This document shows, in pieces, positions 51,238-58,983 of a DNA stretch of 64,000 nucleotides; the first letter of the stretch is position 1; each line of letters starts with the position of its first letter. Below the pieces are notes generated by a model, which saw nothing but the letters and a program-made list of their open reading frames with translations, did no database searches and had not been told where the DNA came from. Position numbers and translations under genes: made by a program. This DNA comes from Pseudomonadota bacterium (lineage in GTDB: Bacteria; Myxococcota_A; Polyangia; GCA-2747355): contig JADJTL010000002.1 in the NCBI GenBank assembly GCA_016711215.1, forward strand, positions 620,001-684,000, in the 5' to 3' direction.

Positions 51238-52656
51238 CTAGGGGACCATCTGGACGTTGTCGAGCAAGAGGGCTGAGGCCCCGAGCTGCGGCGAGGGGGC
51301 TCCGGACACCGTCCAGAAGCGCAGCTCGATCAGGTCGCCGGCCACCGCGCTCAGCGGCGCGCTCGTGAGGTTGGTGACCGCGGTCGCCCAGGCCTGCGGC
51401 GAGCCCGGACTGCCCGGATACCAGGAGTTCTCGAAGACCGCAGCGAGGTCGATCCGCTGGAAGCTGGCGCAGTCGACCACCGTGCCGAGGCGCGCGTCGC
51501 TGTTGGTGTCGGGCGGATTGGGCAGCGGCAGGGTGATCCAGCTGCCGCCGTTACGGCGCGCCTGCACATAGAACTCGTCGACGTTGGCGGCCAGGCAGAA
51601 CGAGGCGGCCTCGCGCGAGCCGGCCTTGTATTGGAAGCTGAGGTTGGGCATGGAGGCTTGCAGCAGGAACGCCGTACTCGTCAGCGAGCCGGTATAGGCC
51701 GGCGTCGCCGCGCCATCGACGGTCAGCACGCGCGCCATCGTCCCCGACCCGGAGGGCGGGAGCACCCCGTCCTCGCCGCCGCCGCAGGTGTAGTCGCTCG
51801 CGTGTGAGCAATGCTCGGCCACCGCCTCTGCGCTGCCGGAGACGGTCCAGTTGGCAAGCCCGCTGCTGAAGGCACCATTGGGCACCTGGTTGGGCACCAA
51901 GGTGTCCACGTAGACGAAGATATCGAAGGACACGGGCGCATTGACGTCTGGGGCCGCGGTCGCGGCCGCGACCCAGGTGTCGACGCCCCGGTCGCAGGCC
52001 CCGGGGCCGATGTCGTTGTAGCGCGAGTAGACCGCACCACTGTAGGGGCTGGCTGTGCGGGTCCTCGGCGAGTAGGCCCCGCAGTTGAAGGGCGCGCTGG
52101 GGAAGGTCGAAAAAAACCGTAGCGAAGCGGGGGTTCGCGCTACGAAGACGGTCGACGGATTCTGGAAGTAGCTCGTGGAGGTGTTGTTGGTCAGTCGCAC
52201 CCGGCCGTAGGCCACCCGCTGACCCGTCAGGCAGCTATCGTTGCTGTACCAGGTCGGCAGGTCGAAGTCCGGTGAGCCGGCGTTGCAGCCGCACTGCCCG
52301 GCGGCGCAGTTCTGCAGCGAGGCCTGGGAGCCGAACGTGACCTGGACAGCTTCGTCGCCGTTGGCTAGCGCGCCCGCGACCCGGCCGATCCCCGGCGGCA
52401 GAGCCTCGTCGTTGGCGGCGTCGACACGCTGCAGGTCCCAGCTCCCCTTCACCGGATCGCCATCGAAGCGATAGTGCGCCAGCAGGCGCTGGGGCGCGGC
52501 GCTTGCCTCGTCCGTGGTTGCCGCGCCATCGTCACCAGGCGCGGTGGCCTCGATGGTCGCCGGATCGGCTCCCGCGGCGCCGGGCCCGGCGGGTGTGGTG
52601 CAGCCCATCAGGCCGAGAGAGGCGCTCAGCAGCAGTCTGGTCGCGAGTACCCTCAT
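51238..52656 (-). CDS. Secreted lipoprotein of unknown function
   Basis: 472 aa. The signal peptide MRVLATRLLLSASLGLMG is followed by Cys19 (lipobox LMGC). A linker rich in Ala/Asp/Gly runs to about residue 55. The chain has many Cys (CAAGQCGC, CSHASDYTCGGGEDG), and its last 200 residues (PNGAFSSGLANWTVSGSAEA to LLLDNVQMVP) have the layout of a carbohydrate-binding jelly-roll of the CBM4/9 type. Convergent with the NHL gene. Role in the peptide locus is unclear; it may be a bystander. Confidence 0.7.
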   Translation of the reverse strand: MRVLATRLLLSASLGLMGCTTPAGPGAAGADPATIEATAPGDDGAATTDEASAAPQRLLAHYRFDGDPVKGSWDLQRVDAANDEALPPGIGRVAGALANGDEAVQVTFGSQASLQNCAAGQCGCNAGSPDFDLPTWYSNDSCLTGQRVAYGRVRLTNNTSTSYFQNPSTVFVARTPASLRFFSTFPSAPFNCGAYSPRTRTASPYSGAVYSRYNDIGPGACDRGVDTWVAAATAAPDVNAPVSFDIFVYVDTLVPNQVPNGAFSSGLANWTVSGSAEAVAEHCSHASDYTCGGGEDGVLPPSGSGTMARVLTVDGAATPAYTGSLTSTAFLLQASMPNLSFQYKAGSREAASFCLAANVDEFYVQARRNGGSWITLPLPNPPDTNSDARLGTVVDCASFQRIDLAAVFENSWYPGSPGSPQAWATAVTNLTSAPLSAVAGDLIELRFWTVSGAPSPQLGASALLLDNVQMVP

Positions 52657-52960
52657 GAGAAATCCTCCGTTGCTATCGCCCTTCCCCTGCGTGGAAAGGC
52701 GCTGCGGCGCGCAGGTACCATCGAGTACCGTCGAGTACCATCGAGTACCATTGAGCCTTGCGGTCTCAAGCGCGCCGAGAGGCGCCGAGACGCCTACCGC
52801 GAGCCCGATGATGCTGGTTCAAAATGAACGTTAACTCACAGATTCCGCAATTATCATGAACGAGACCGTGACTGTCAAAGGTTTCCGCAGCAAGCGGGAG
52901 CGGCAGGTTAGCGCGGTCGCGTTCCCAGCGCCAGAGTTGCCCGCATTGCTTCCGGCGCGG
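52657..52960. promoter_or_regulatory. Intergenic region with a 10-bp repeat and an AT-rich island
   Basis: About 300 bp between two minus-strand genes. TCGAGTACCA-type units repeat at 52711-52755 (one diverged, three good, one partial). At 52817-52860 the sequence is markedly AT-rich (AAAATGAACGTTAACTCACA) with overlapping palindromes AACGTT and GTTAAC. It is a plausible promoter for the lipoprotein gene, but no -35/-10 pair is convincing. Confidence 0.55.
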
Positions 52961-53293
52961 CTAGCTGGTCGGGACGGCGGGCGCGTCAGTCGCCAGCAGG
53001 CGGCGCGCCTGCAGGTCGCGCAGGCAAGCCTCGACGTCGGTGCGAAGGATCCCCTCGTCGACCTCGAAGGCGGCGAGCAGCTCCGCCACGAGCTGCGAGG
53101 GGCGCAGGGGCGCGCTCGCGCGCTCGAGCAGCTCCACCAGCGCGGTCGCTGTCTCATTGAGCAGGTAGTAGCGCTTGCGGCCGAGCTCGAGCACGACGCC
53201 AGAGGCCTCGTCGATGCGGGTGAAGACGGCGCTCTCGCTCAGGCCCACCGGTCGCTCTTCCACTGCAAGCTCTTCCACTGCAAGCTCTTCCAC
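52961..53293 (-). CDS. PqqD-family peptide recognition protein (RRE, B1-like)
   Basis: 110 aa from GTG 53293. The PqqD fold runs from about residue 18: VFTRIDEASGVVLELGRKRY, YLLNETATALVELLER (the NETA motif is typical), LRPSQLVAELLAAFEVDEG, then VEACLRDLQARRLL. PqqD proteins bind the leader of RiPP precursors; the lasso B1 protein is this fold. The first 15 residues (EELAV repeats) come from a 15-bp repeat offering three GTG start codons (53293, 53278, 53263), so the true start is uncertain. Divergent from the B2-like gene, about 4.5 kb from the precursor. Confidence 0.88.
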   Translation of the reverse strand: MEELAVEELAVEERPVGLSESAVFTRIDEASGVVLELGRKRYYLLNETATALVELLERASAPLRPSQLVAELLAAFEVDEGILRTDVEACLRDLQARRLLATDAPAVPTS

Positions 53294-53299
53294 TGCAAG
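53255..53299. repeat. 15-bp tandem repeat at the PqqD start
   Basis: Three perfect copies of CTCTTCCACTGCAAG (53255-53269, 53270-53284, 53285-53299). On the minus strand each unit reads LAVEE and supplies a GTG, so copy number sets how many alternative starts precede the PqqD core. Confidence 0.95.
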
Positions 53300-53307
53300 C
53301 CCCCTCC

Positions 53308-53360
53308 TTCAGCGCAGCGCCTGGCGCCGCGTGTTCAGCGCAGCGCCTGGCCCCTGCGTG
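53308..53360. repeat. 26/27-bp direct repeat in the divergent gap
   Basis: Two copies beginning TTCAGCGCAGCGCCTGGC at 53308-53333 and 53334-53360, the second one base longer in its tail. It lies in the gap between the divergent pqqD-like and B2-like genes, where their promoters should be. Confidence 0.85.
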
Positions 53361-53449
53361 CTGCTCGGTTAGCACGGGCGCGACCGTTGGTCACGCCCCG
53401 CCCCCGAGAGCCCGCCCGCCGTCGAGCGCTTTGGCTGGTGTCGTGCCGA

Positions 53450-53947
53450 ATGCACGGAGTAATAGTAGGGTGGGCCATGGCGTTGCTCACCGCCGTGCAG
53501 GGGCCCGGCTGCCAGAGGATCGTAGGCCGTTTGCGGCGCGTTGCCGGCCTCAGCCGCGCGACCCTGCGCTGCGTCTGCCATCCCCGGCTGGCCTGGGCCG
53601 TGATGACGCTGCGCCTGACGCTACCAAGGGCGCTCGAGCGCGAGCCGCTCGACCAGCTCGCGGAGCGCCTACGGCGCCCCGGCACCGCGCCGCCCTGGGG
53701 CGAGGCCTTGATCGGGGAGGTCACCGACCTCCTGTTGCGGCCCCCCTCGCCGCTGCGCACCACCTGCCTCTTTCGCGCGCTGGTGCGCTACGCGCTGCTT
53801 GCGCCGCACGACCCGCGTCTCCGCCTCTTCGTCGGCCTCCGCCCGGCCCCCGCCGGCGGTGGCCACGCCTGGCTCGCCCGCGAGGGCCAGCCCATCCTCA
53901 GCGACTCCCCCGAGGGCTGCGTCCCGACCTTCGTGCATCCCCACTGA
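53450..53947 (+). CDS. B2-type transglutaminase-fold peptidase
   Basis: 165 aa from ATG 53450 (ATG 53477 also possible, with AGGGTG upstream). The C-terminal domain has catalytic Cys106 in PLRTTCLFRALVRYALL, His139 in GGGHAWLAREG and a candidate Asp152, the arrangement of lasso-peptide B2 leader proteases (Transglut_core3 fold). Helices before it (about 40-100) match the family. B2 works with a PqqD-like B1 to cut the leader from the precursor. Here B1-like and B2-like are divergent neighbours, but the third lasso enzyme, the asparagine-synthetase-like cyclase, is not in the window. Confidence 0.85.
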   Translation: MHGVIVGWAMALLTAVQGPGCQRIVGRLRRVAGLSRATLRCVCHPRLAWAVMTLRLTLPRALEREPLDQLAERLRRPGTAPPWGEALIGEVTDLLLRPPSPLRTTCLFRALVRYALLAPHDPRLRLFVGLRPAPAGGGHAWLAREGQPILSDSPEGCVPTFVHPH

Positions 53948-53994
53948 CCCGTGCAAAGTGACAGCCGCCGCGCGGCGCTCGCGCCAGTGCGCCG

Positions 53995-54825
53995 TCAGTT
54001 CGGAGGCGTTGCCGCAGTTGGCTCGTTGGCGAGTTTCTGGAGGCGCTCAGCGAGGTCCGCGCCGTTGGAGGTGAGCGCCTCCAGGCGTGCCGCCTCGGTG
54101 ACCACCGCATGTTTCCCCGCGAACCACGTGCGGAGTCGGGCGGCGTGGTGCGGGCCGAGGATGGGGTCGTCGGCCACTTGCGCGCTCGTCAGGCGCTCCG
54201 TGAGAATTGCCCTGCCGAGAACGTCGACGCGAGCGGCCTCTTCAGTGGTCCTGGCTTGCTCCAGGCGCGCGAGGCTCGCGGCGGCGGCAACCAAGGCGCT
54301 GATGGGAAGAATAGCCCGAAGCCAGGGCACGAAAGGACCGAGGGAAAGGACATCGAGGAAATCGCCGGCGGCGGCCGGTGGGACGCTATGGAGGGGATGA
54401 AGCCAGGCCGCGGCCGAGGCAAAGGATGCGGCCAGGGCGATCCTTCCCAGTCGCCAGGCTCGAGCCCGTAGCTCGTCACCGCGCGCGTGGGCTTCGTCGT
54501 AGGCCGCGAGCTGCGGTTGCGCCGCGGCGCTTTCCGACTGAGGGCTCCGCTCCAAGAGCAGCGCTCTGGTCGCTGCATCCAGGGCGCCTGGCCGCACCAG
54601 ACCTCGCCAGTGCGCCCGCGTCTGGTCAACGAATCGACCAAGGCGCCGCTGCGGTTGGTGGGTTGCGGGCAGCGCCCCGGTGGCCAAGGCAGCGCCCTCC
54701 GCGCCGCCCAACGCCAGGATGAGCAGGCAGCACGCCGCCGCGACCCTCACGCTACGAACCTCGCGCTGCCTGTGAACCCAGGGGTGCTCGGCACCCAGCG
54801 AGGCAACCGGCGCCGAAGGAGGCAC
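53995..54825 (-). CDS. Hypothetical membrane protein
   Basis: 276 aa; the start is a GTG at 54825 or a later Val codon. Hydrophobic stretches: VAAACCLLILALGGAEGAAL near the N-terminus, then LGRIALAASFASAAAWLHPL and LPISALVAAAASLARL in the middle. The regions between are helical and charged (TRALLLERSPQSESAAAQPQ). The C-terminus is a soluble helix (LERLEALT-like; ADLAERLQKLANEPT). No family recognised. It shares strand with, and lies 30 bp from, the next secreted protein gene, with which it may be co-transcribed. Confidence 0.55.
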   Translation of the reverse strand: MPPSAPVASLGAEHPWVHRQREVRSVRVAAACCLLILALGGAEGAALATGALPATHQPQRRLGRFVDQTRAHWRGLVRPGALDAATRALLLERSPQSESAAAQPQLAAYDEAHARGDELRARAWRLGRIALAASFASAAAWLHPLHSVPPAAAGDFLDVLSLGPFVPWLRAILPISALVAAAASLARLEQARTTEEAARVDVLGRAILTERLTSAQVADDPILGPHHAARLRTWFAGKHAVVTEAARLEALTSNGADLAERLQKLANEPTAATPPN

Positions 54826-54855
54826 CCGCGCCAGGCTCTTCCTCGCACGGCGGCC

Positions 54856-55500
54856 TCAGTCACTATCGGCAGCAGGCGTTGGGGACCGCCGTATGGCGAG
54901 GTCTTCGTTCCCTCTGGCTCCCGGGAGCGCCAAGGTGACCTTCCGAGCCGTGTTTGTTGCGGGATTCGTTACGTCGACAAACTCGCTCGCGACATACGCG
55001 CGGTGCGGCTTGCTCTCGCTCTCGGGTTCGCCCTTCCGCACAGCTGCGAAGAGGATCCGAAGCTCATGCTCCTGCCCATGAGGGGCCCGCGCCAGCTCGA
55101 TGCTCATTGTGGCGTGCCCGTTGCTGTCCAGGTCCAGGCTGAGGATCGATCCCCAGCGATCGCGTTTCTCCGCGACCGCCTGGTCGAACGCCGAGCTGAG
55201 CGCGGCCGTTAGTTCCGGCAATTTCGGATGGGCTGGCCTGGTCTCAACCTGCCGAACCACCGACGCGAGCAACCGGCGCAGGATCCGCGCCTCGTCGCTC
55301 CTCGGCCGCGCTCCCGGCGAAAATCGCGCCATCTCCATCAGGCGAAGGATCTGGCCACGGAACGCGATCACGTTTGGAAGGGCTCTTGAGACGCGCTCGG
55401 CTCGATTAGCCGCTTGCGATCTCGCAGAAAAGGAAAAGAGGGTCGCGACGACCAAGCTGGCTGAAAGTAGCCATCGGCTCCGCCGTGTCTTGCTCAACAT
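54856..55500 (-). CDS. Hypothetical secreted protein
   Basis: 214 aa, start ATG 55500. MLSKTRRSRWLLSASLVVAT, LFSFSARSQA is a signal peptide with cleavage after the SQA. The mature chain starts with helices (RALPNVIAFRGQILRLMEMA, ARILRRLLASVVRQVETRPA), then has strands with a DLDSNG loop (LSLDLDSNGHATMSIELARA). No known domain. Base composition is slightly lower in GC than its neighbours. It precedes the membrane protein gene on the same strand. Confidence 0.6.
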   Translation of the reverse strand: MLSKTRRSRWLLSASLVVATLFSFSARSQAANRAERVSRALPNVIAFRGQILRLMEMARFSPGARPRSDEARILRRLLASVVRQVETRPAHPKLPELTAALSSAFDQAVAEKRDRWGSILSLDLDSNGHATMSIELARAPHGQEHELRILFAAVRKGEPESESKPHRAYVASEFVDVTNPATNTARKVTLALPGARGNEDLAIRRSPTPAADSD

Positions 55501-55965
55501 CGCTCTGTCGCCTCTCGTTAAGGATTCCCTGGACGCGTTTCCAGGCGCCGCGCGCCGCGTCTCTCTCTGCGTCTATCAAGATCCGGGCCGGCGGGCTGTG
55601 AGTCTTGCGGGAGATTGAAACGCGTCAGCCCCTGAGCCGAGGAAAGACGCCTGCCCGGCCCCACGCAGGGCGTTCGCAGCCCCCGGCCAGCGCCGCCCTG
55701 GCCGGCCGAACGTCGCAGCAATGCAAGCTTCAGCGCCCCCGACGCGCTCCGATTACCGGAGGCCCCGCCGAAAGCACGCCAGCCGCCCGGGCCTAAATGG
55801 TGCCCGCGCCCGGAGGGGAGTCGCCTCCGTCCGCGAGGCCAGCCTGGCGCGGACGCCGAGGCTCTTGGCTTGGGCAGCGAGCTTCGGTCGAACACCGAGG
55901 TTGGTGGCTTGCGGGGCGCGAAGGCCACGCGCCGGGACGGACGGGTGCTCGGTAGGGTCTGGCGC
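55501..55965. other. Intergenic stretch without a confident gene
   Basis: About 465 bp. Overlapping frames exist on both strands but none has a ribosome site, a signal peptide or conserved features. The only structures seen are a short stem CGGAGG/CCTCCG around 55815-55833 and GC-rich self-complementary stretches near 55660-55710. Promoter elements for the secreted-protein gene starting at 55500 (minus strand) are expected here but not visible. Confidence 0.5.
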
Positions 55966-58863
55966 TCAGTAGATGATGATTTCCTGACGACAGGTGGCGC
56001 TACAGCCGTCGCCGCCCCTGGCGTTGCCGTCGTCGCATTGCTCGCCATCGGCGCTCTGGATCAGGCCGTCACCGCAGCGTAGGCCGAGGCGGCAGCCGGC
56101 AAAGCACTGGCCGTAGCCGCCGTCGTTGCTGCCGTCGTCGCATTGCTCACCGCTGGCCGCCTGCACCTGGCCGTCGCCGCAGCGCGCGCCGACCCGGCAG
56201 CCGGCGGCGCACTGGCCGTAGCCGCCGTCGTTGCTGCCGTCGTCGCATTGCTCACCGCTGGCGGTCTGCACCAGCCCATCGCCGCAGCGCGCGCCGAGCC
56301 GGCAGCCGGCGGCGCACTGGCCGTAGCCGCCGTCGTTGCTGCCGTCGTCGCATTGCTCACCGCTGGCGGTCTGCACCAGGCCATCGCCGCAACGCGCGCC
56401 GAGCACGCAGCCTGGGGCGCATTGCGCGTAGCCGCCATCGTTGAGCCCGTCGTCGCACTGCTCCCCGTCGGCGGGCTGCGGGATGCCGTCGCCGCAGCGC
56501 GTACCCAGCAGGCAGCCGGCGGCGCACTGGCCGTAGCCGCCGTCGTTGCTGCCGTCATCGCATTGCTCGCCAAAGGCCGCCGCCACCGCCCCGTCGCCGC
56601 AGCGCGCCGCCAGCTTGCAGCCGGGCGCGCAGGCGCCGTAGGTGCTGGTGTTGACCCCGTCGTCGCATTGCTCACCGGCGGCCGCCTGGAGCAGGCCGTC
56701 GCCACAGTAGGGCGCGCGGCCGACGCAGCCGGGCAGGCAGGAGCCGTAGCTGCCGTCGTTCTTGCCGTCATCGCAGGCCTCGAGCCGCGTGACGATGCCG
56801 TCGCCGCAGACGGCCGTGCATTGCGTCCGCACGCGCGTGAAGTTGCCGAGCGTCAGCTTGTAGTTCGATTGCGTGGTGTGGCGCTCGGCCTGAAAGATCG
56901 CGATCTCGTAGACCTTGCCCACCTGGAGGCCGAAGCGCGTGGCGGCCGCCGCGTCGAGCGTAACCTCGCCCCAGTCTTGGCCGTGGACGCCGCCGAGGTC
57001 GACCGCGAGCTGGCCCTTGACGAAGACCCAGACGTCGTCGTCCCCGATGAACTCGAGCACCTCGTTGCCCTTGTACTCGAACCAGTAGCGCACCTCGCTC
57101 GTGAAGTGGAAGTTATGCGAGCGCCCCTGGTTGCCGAAGAGCCGGCCGTCGATCGGGAAGAAGGTCGCGTCGTGAAAGACGTAGGAGCCGTTCGCTTGCC
57201 GCGTCAGCGTCAGGTTCTGCACCTCGGTCTGATTGACGCCCGCGACGTCGCGATACCATTGGTCGAAGAGCGTCTGGTTGGTGGTGCTTTCATTTGTGCG
57301 CGGGCTATTGGCGCCGTGGGCGTAGACGGGCTTGCGCGCGACCGCGTCGAGCTGGTCGCGCACGATGCCGAAATCCAGCAGGTTGACGTAGGCGTCGTTC
57401 TCGAAGTCCTGATGCCCGCCGCTGCTGCCCTTGGCCTTGAAGTCGCGGATCACGATCGGCAGCACGAGCTGGCTACCGTCGCCGTCGGCGGCGTCCGTGC
57501 AGCGGAAGCCCGGCTCGAGCTGGCAGGTTGCCGAGCAGCCGTCGCCCGAGCGCGTGTTGCCGTCGTCGCAGGCCTCGGCGTCGCCCGGCAGGCGAAGGCC
57601 GTCGCCGCAGGCCGAGACGCAGGCCCCGGCGCTGCAGTTGGGCTCGCGCTGGCAACGGGGGGTGCAGCCGTCGCCGAGGTTGTGGTTGCCGTCGTCGCAG
57701 CCCTCGCTGCCCTCGGCGATGCCGTCGCCGCAAACAGTAGCCCTGCAGGGCTGACCCGCGCTCGCGCAGACAAAGCCCGGCTCGAGCCGGCAGAGCGCGC
57801 TGCAGCCGTCACCGCTCACGGGCGGCTGGCCGCCGTCCTCGCATTCCTCCGCGCCGCGGAGCAGCCCGTCGCCGCAGGCCGCCGCCTCGCAGGGGGCGCC
57901 GACGACCGTGCAGCGCCAGCCGCCTTCCACGTGGCAGGTGGCGGAGCAGCCGTCGCCCGCGCCAGTGTTGCGGTCGTCGCAGGTCTCGCTGCCGCTGACG
58001 CGACCGTCGCCGCAGACGATCGTCGAGACGCAGGCCTGGCCCGGCGTCGAGCAGACGAAGTCCGCCTCGACCGCGCGGCAGTCCGCCGTGCAGCCGTCGC
58101 CCGCGCGCGCGTTGCCGTCATCGCAGGCCTCGCCCGCCGAGCGCCGGCCGTCGCCACAGACGGCGATGCGGAGGCAGGCCTGGCCGGGGTTGGGGCAGGC
58201 GAAGTCGGGCTCCACGCTGAGGCAGTCGCCGGCGCAGCCGTCGCCGCCGACGAGGTTGCCGTCGTCGCAGAGCTCGCTGCCGTTGATGCGGCGATCGCCG
58301 CAGAGCACCAGCGGCGTGCAGGCGCCGGCCTCGGCGGGACAGGCCCAGCCCGGCTCGATCGCCGCGCAGTCGGCCGCGCAGCCGTCGCCGCCAGCCGCGT
58401 TGCTGTCGTCGCAGACCTCGGCGCCGGCACGTAGGCCGTCTCCGCAGACGATCGCGCTCTGACAGGGCTGGCCCGGGGTCGGGCAGAGCGCGTTGGGCTC
58501 GAGCGCGCAGACGCCCGAGCAGCCGTCGCCGGGGAGGGTGTTGCCGTCGTCGCAGGCCTCCTGCTGCTGGTTGAGCCGACCGTCACCGCAAGAGGGCTCG
58601 GCGATGATGATGCCGGCGTCGTTGCAGATCGCCCCGTCGGTGCAGGGCCGGCCGATCGTCGAGTCCGTCAGAAAGGCGCGGCCATCCGCCGGAGGCTGCA
58701 ACCCGCCATCGCGCTGAAACGAGCCGCCGAGATCGCGCGCATCGCTGGGGCGGCCGTCGGCCAGCTCGCGATGCACGGGTTGCTCACCGCAAGCGGCGAG
58801 CGCCGCGCCCGCGAGGGCCGCCCATACCCAACCCAACGCTCCACCACGGCACCGACTGCGCAT
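55966..58863 (-). CDS. Fibro-slime domain lipoprotein with myxobacterial disulfide repeats
   Basis: 965 aa, ATG 58863 with GAGG five bases upstream. The signal peptide ends at Cys25 (lipobox LAAC). Residues about 90-490 hold around ten Cys-rich repeats of the form CGDG..EACDDGNxxxGDGCSxxC. The fibro-slime domain (about 505-700) has DFKAKGSSGGHQDFEN, FTSEVRYWFEYKGNEVLEF, DDDVWVFVKGQLAVDLGGVH. About eight more repeats (GEQCDDGSNDGGYGQCAAGC) run to the C-terminus, some nearly identical, implying recent duplication. No sortase-like signal ends the protein (RQEIIIY). It is probably a long surface adhesin or slime-matrix protein. Confidence 0.9.
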   Translation of the reverse strand: MRSRCRGGALGWVWAALAGAALAACGEQPVHRELADGRPSDARDLGGSFQRDGGLQPPADGRAFLTDSTIGRPCTDGAICNDAGIIIAEPSCGDGRLNQQQEACDDGNTLPGDGCSGVCALEPNALCPTPGQPCQSAIVCGDGLRAGAEVCDDSNAAGGDGCAADCAAIEPGWACPAEAGACTPLVLCGDRRINGSELCDDGNLVGGDGCAGDCLSVEPDFACPNPGQACLRIAVCGDGRRSAGEACDDGNARAGDGCTADCRAVEADFVCSTPGQACVSTIVCGDGRVSGSETCDDRNTGAGDGCSATCHVEGGWRCTVVGAPCEAAACGDGLLRGAEECEDGGQPPVSGDGCSALCRLEPGFVCASAGQPCRATVCGDGIAEGSEGCDDGNHNLGDGCTPRCQREPNCSAGACVSACGDGLRLPGDAEACDDGNTRSGDGCSATCQLEPGFRCTDAADGDGSQLVLPIVIRDFKAKGSSGGHQDFENDAYVNLLDFGIVRDQLDAVARKPVYAHGANSPRTNESTTNQTLFDQWYRDVAGVNQTEVQNLTLTRQANGSYVFHDATFFPIDGRLFGNQGRSHNFHFTSEVRYWFEYKGNEVLEFIGDDDVWVFVKGQLAVDLGGVHGQDWGEVTLDAAAATRFGLQVGKVYEIAIFQAERHTTQSNYKLTLGNFTRVRTQCTAVCGDGIVTRLEACDDGKNDGSYGSCLPGCVGRAPYCGDGLLQAAAGEQCDDGVNTSTYGACAPGCKLAARCGDGAVAAAFGEQCDDGSNDGGYGQCAAGCLLGTRCGDGIPQPADGEQCDDGLNDGGYAQCAPGCVLGARCGDGLVQTASGEQCDDGSNDGGYGQCAAGCRLGARCGDGLVQTASGEQCDDGSNDGGYGQCAAGCRVGARCGDGQVQAASGEQCDDGSNDGGYGQCFAGCRLGLRCGDGLIQSADGEQCDDGNARGGDGCSATCRQEIIIY

Positions 58864-58983
58864 GCGAGCCTCATCGAATATGTGAATCCAATTACCATGG
58901 CATGCTGCGCTATGCTGGTCAACGGCCCCCTGAGGGCGCGCGGGGCTTTGCCTGCCCGCCGCTCCTCTGTTAAAGGCCAGCCC

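Noticed and set aside
47136..53947. Complete lasso-peptide cluster
   Set aside because: B1-like, B2-like and kinase genes are present but no asparagine-synthetase-like cyclase was found, so I do not call it a lasso cluster.
56143..58434. A 763-codon plus-strand frame opposite the fibro-slime gene
   Set aside because: Its Val/Ala repeats are the complement of the Cys-rich repeat DNA; the minus-strand protein has clear domains.
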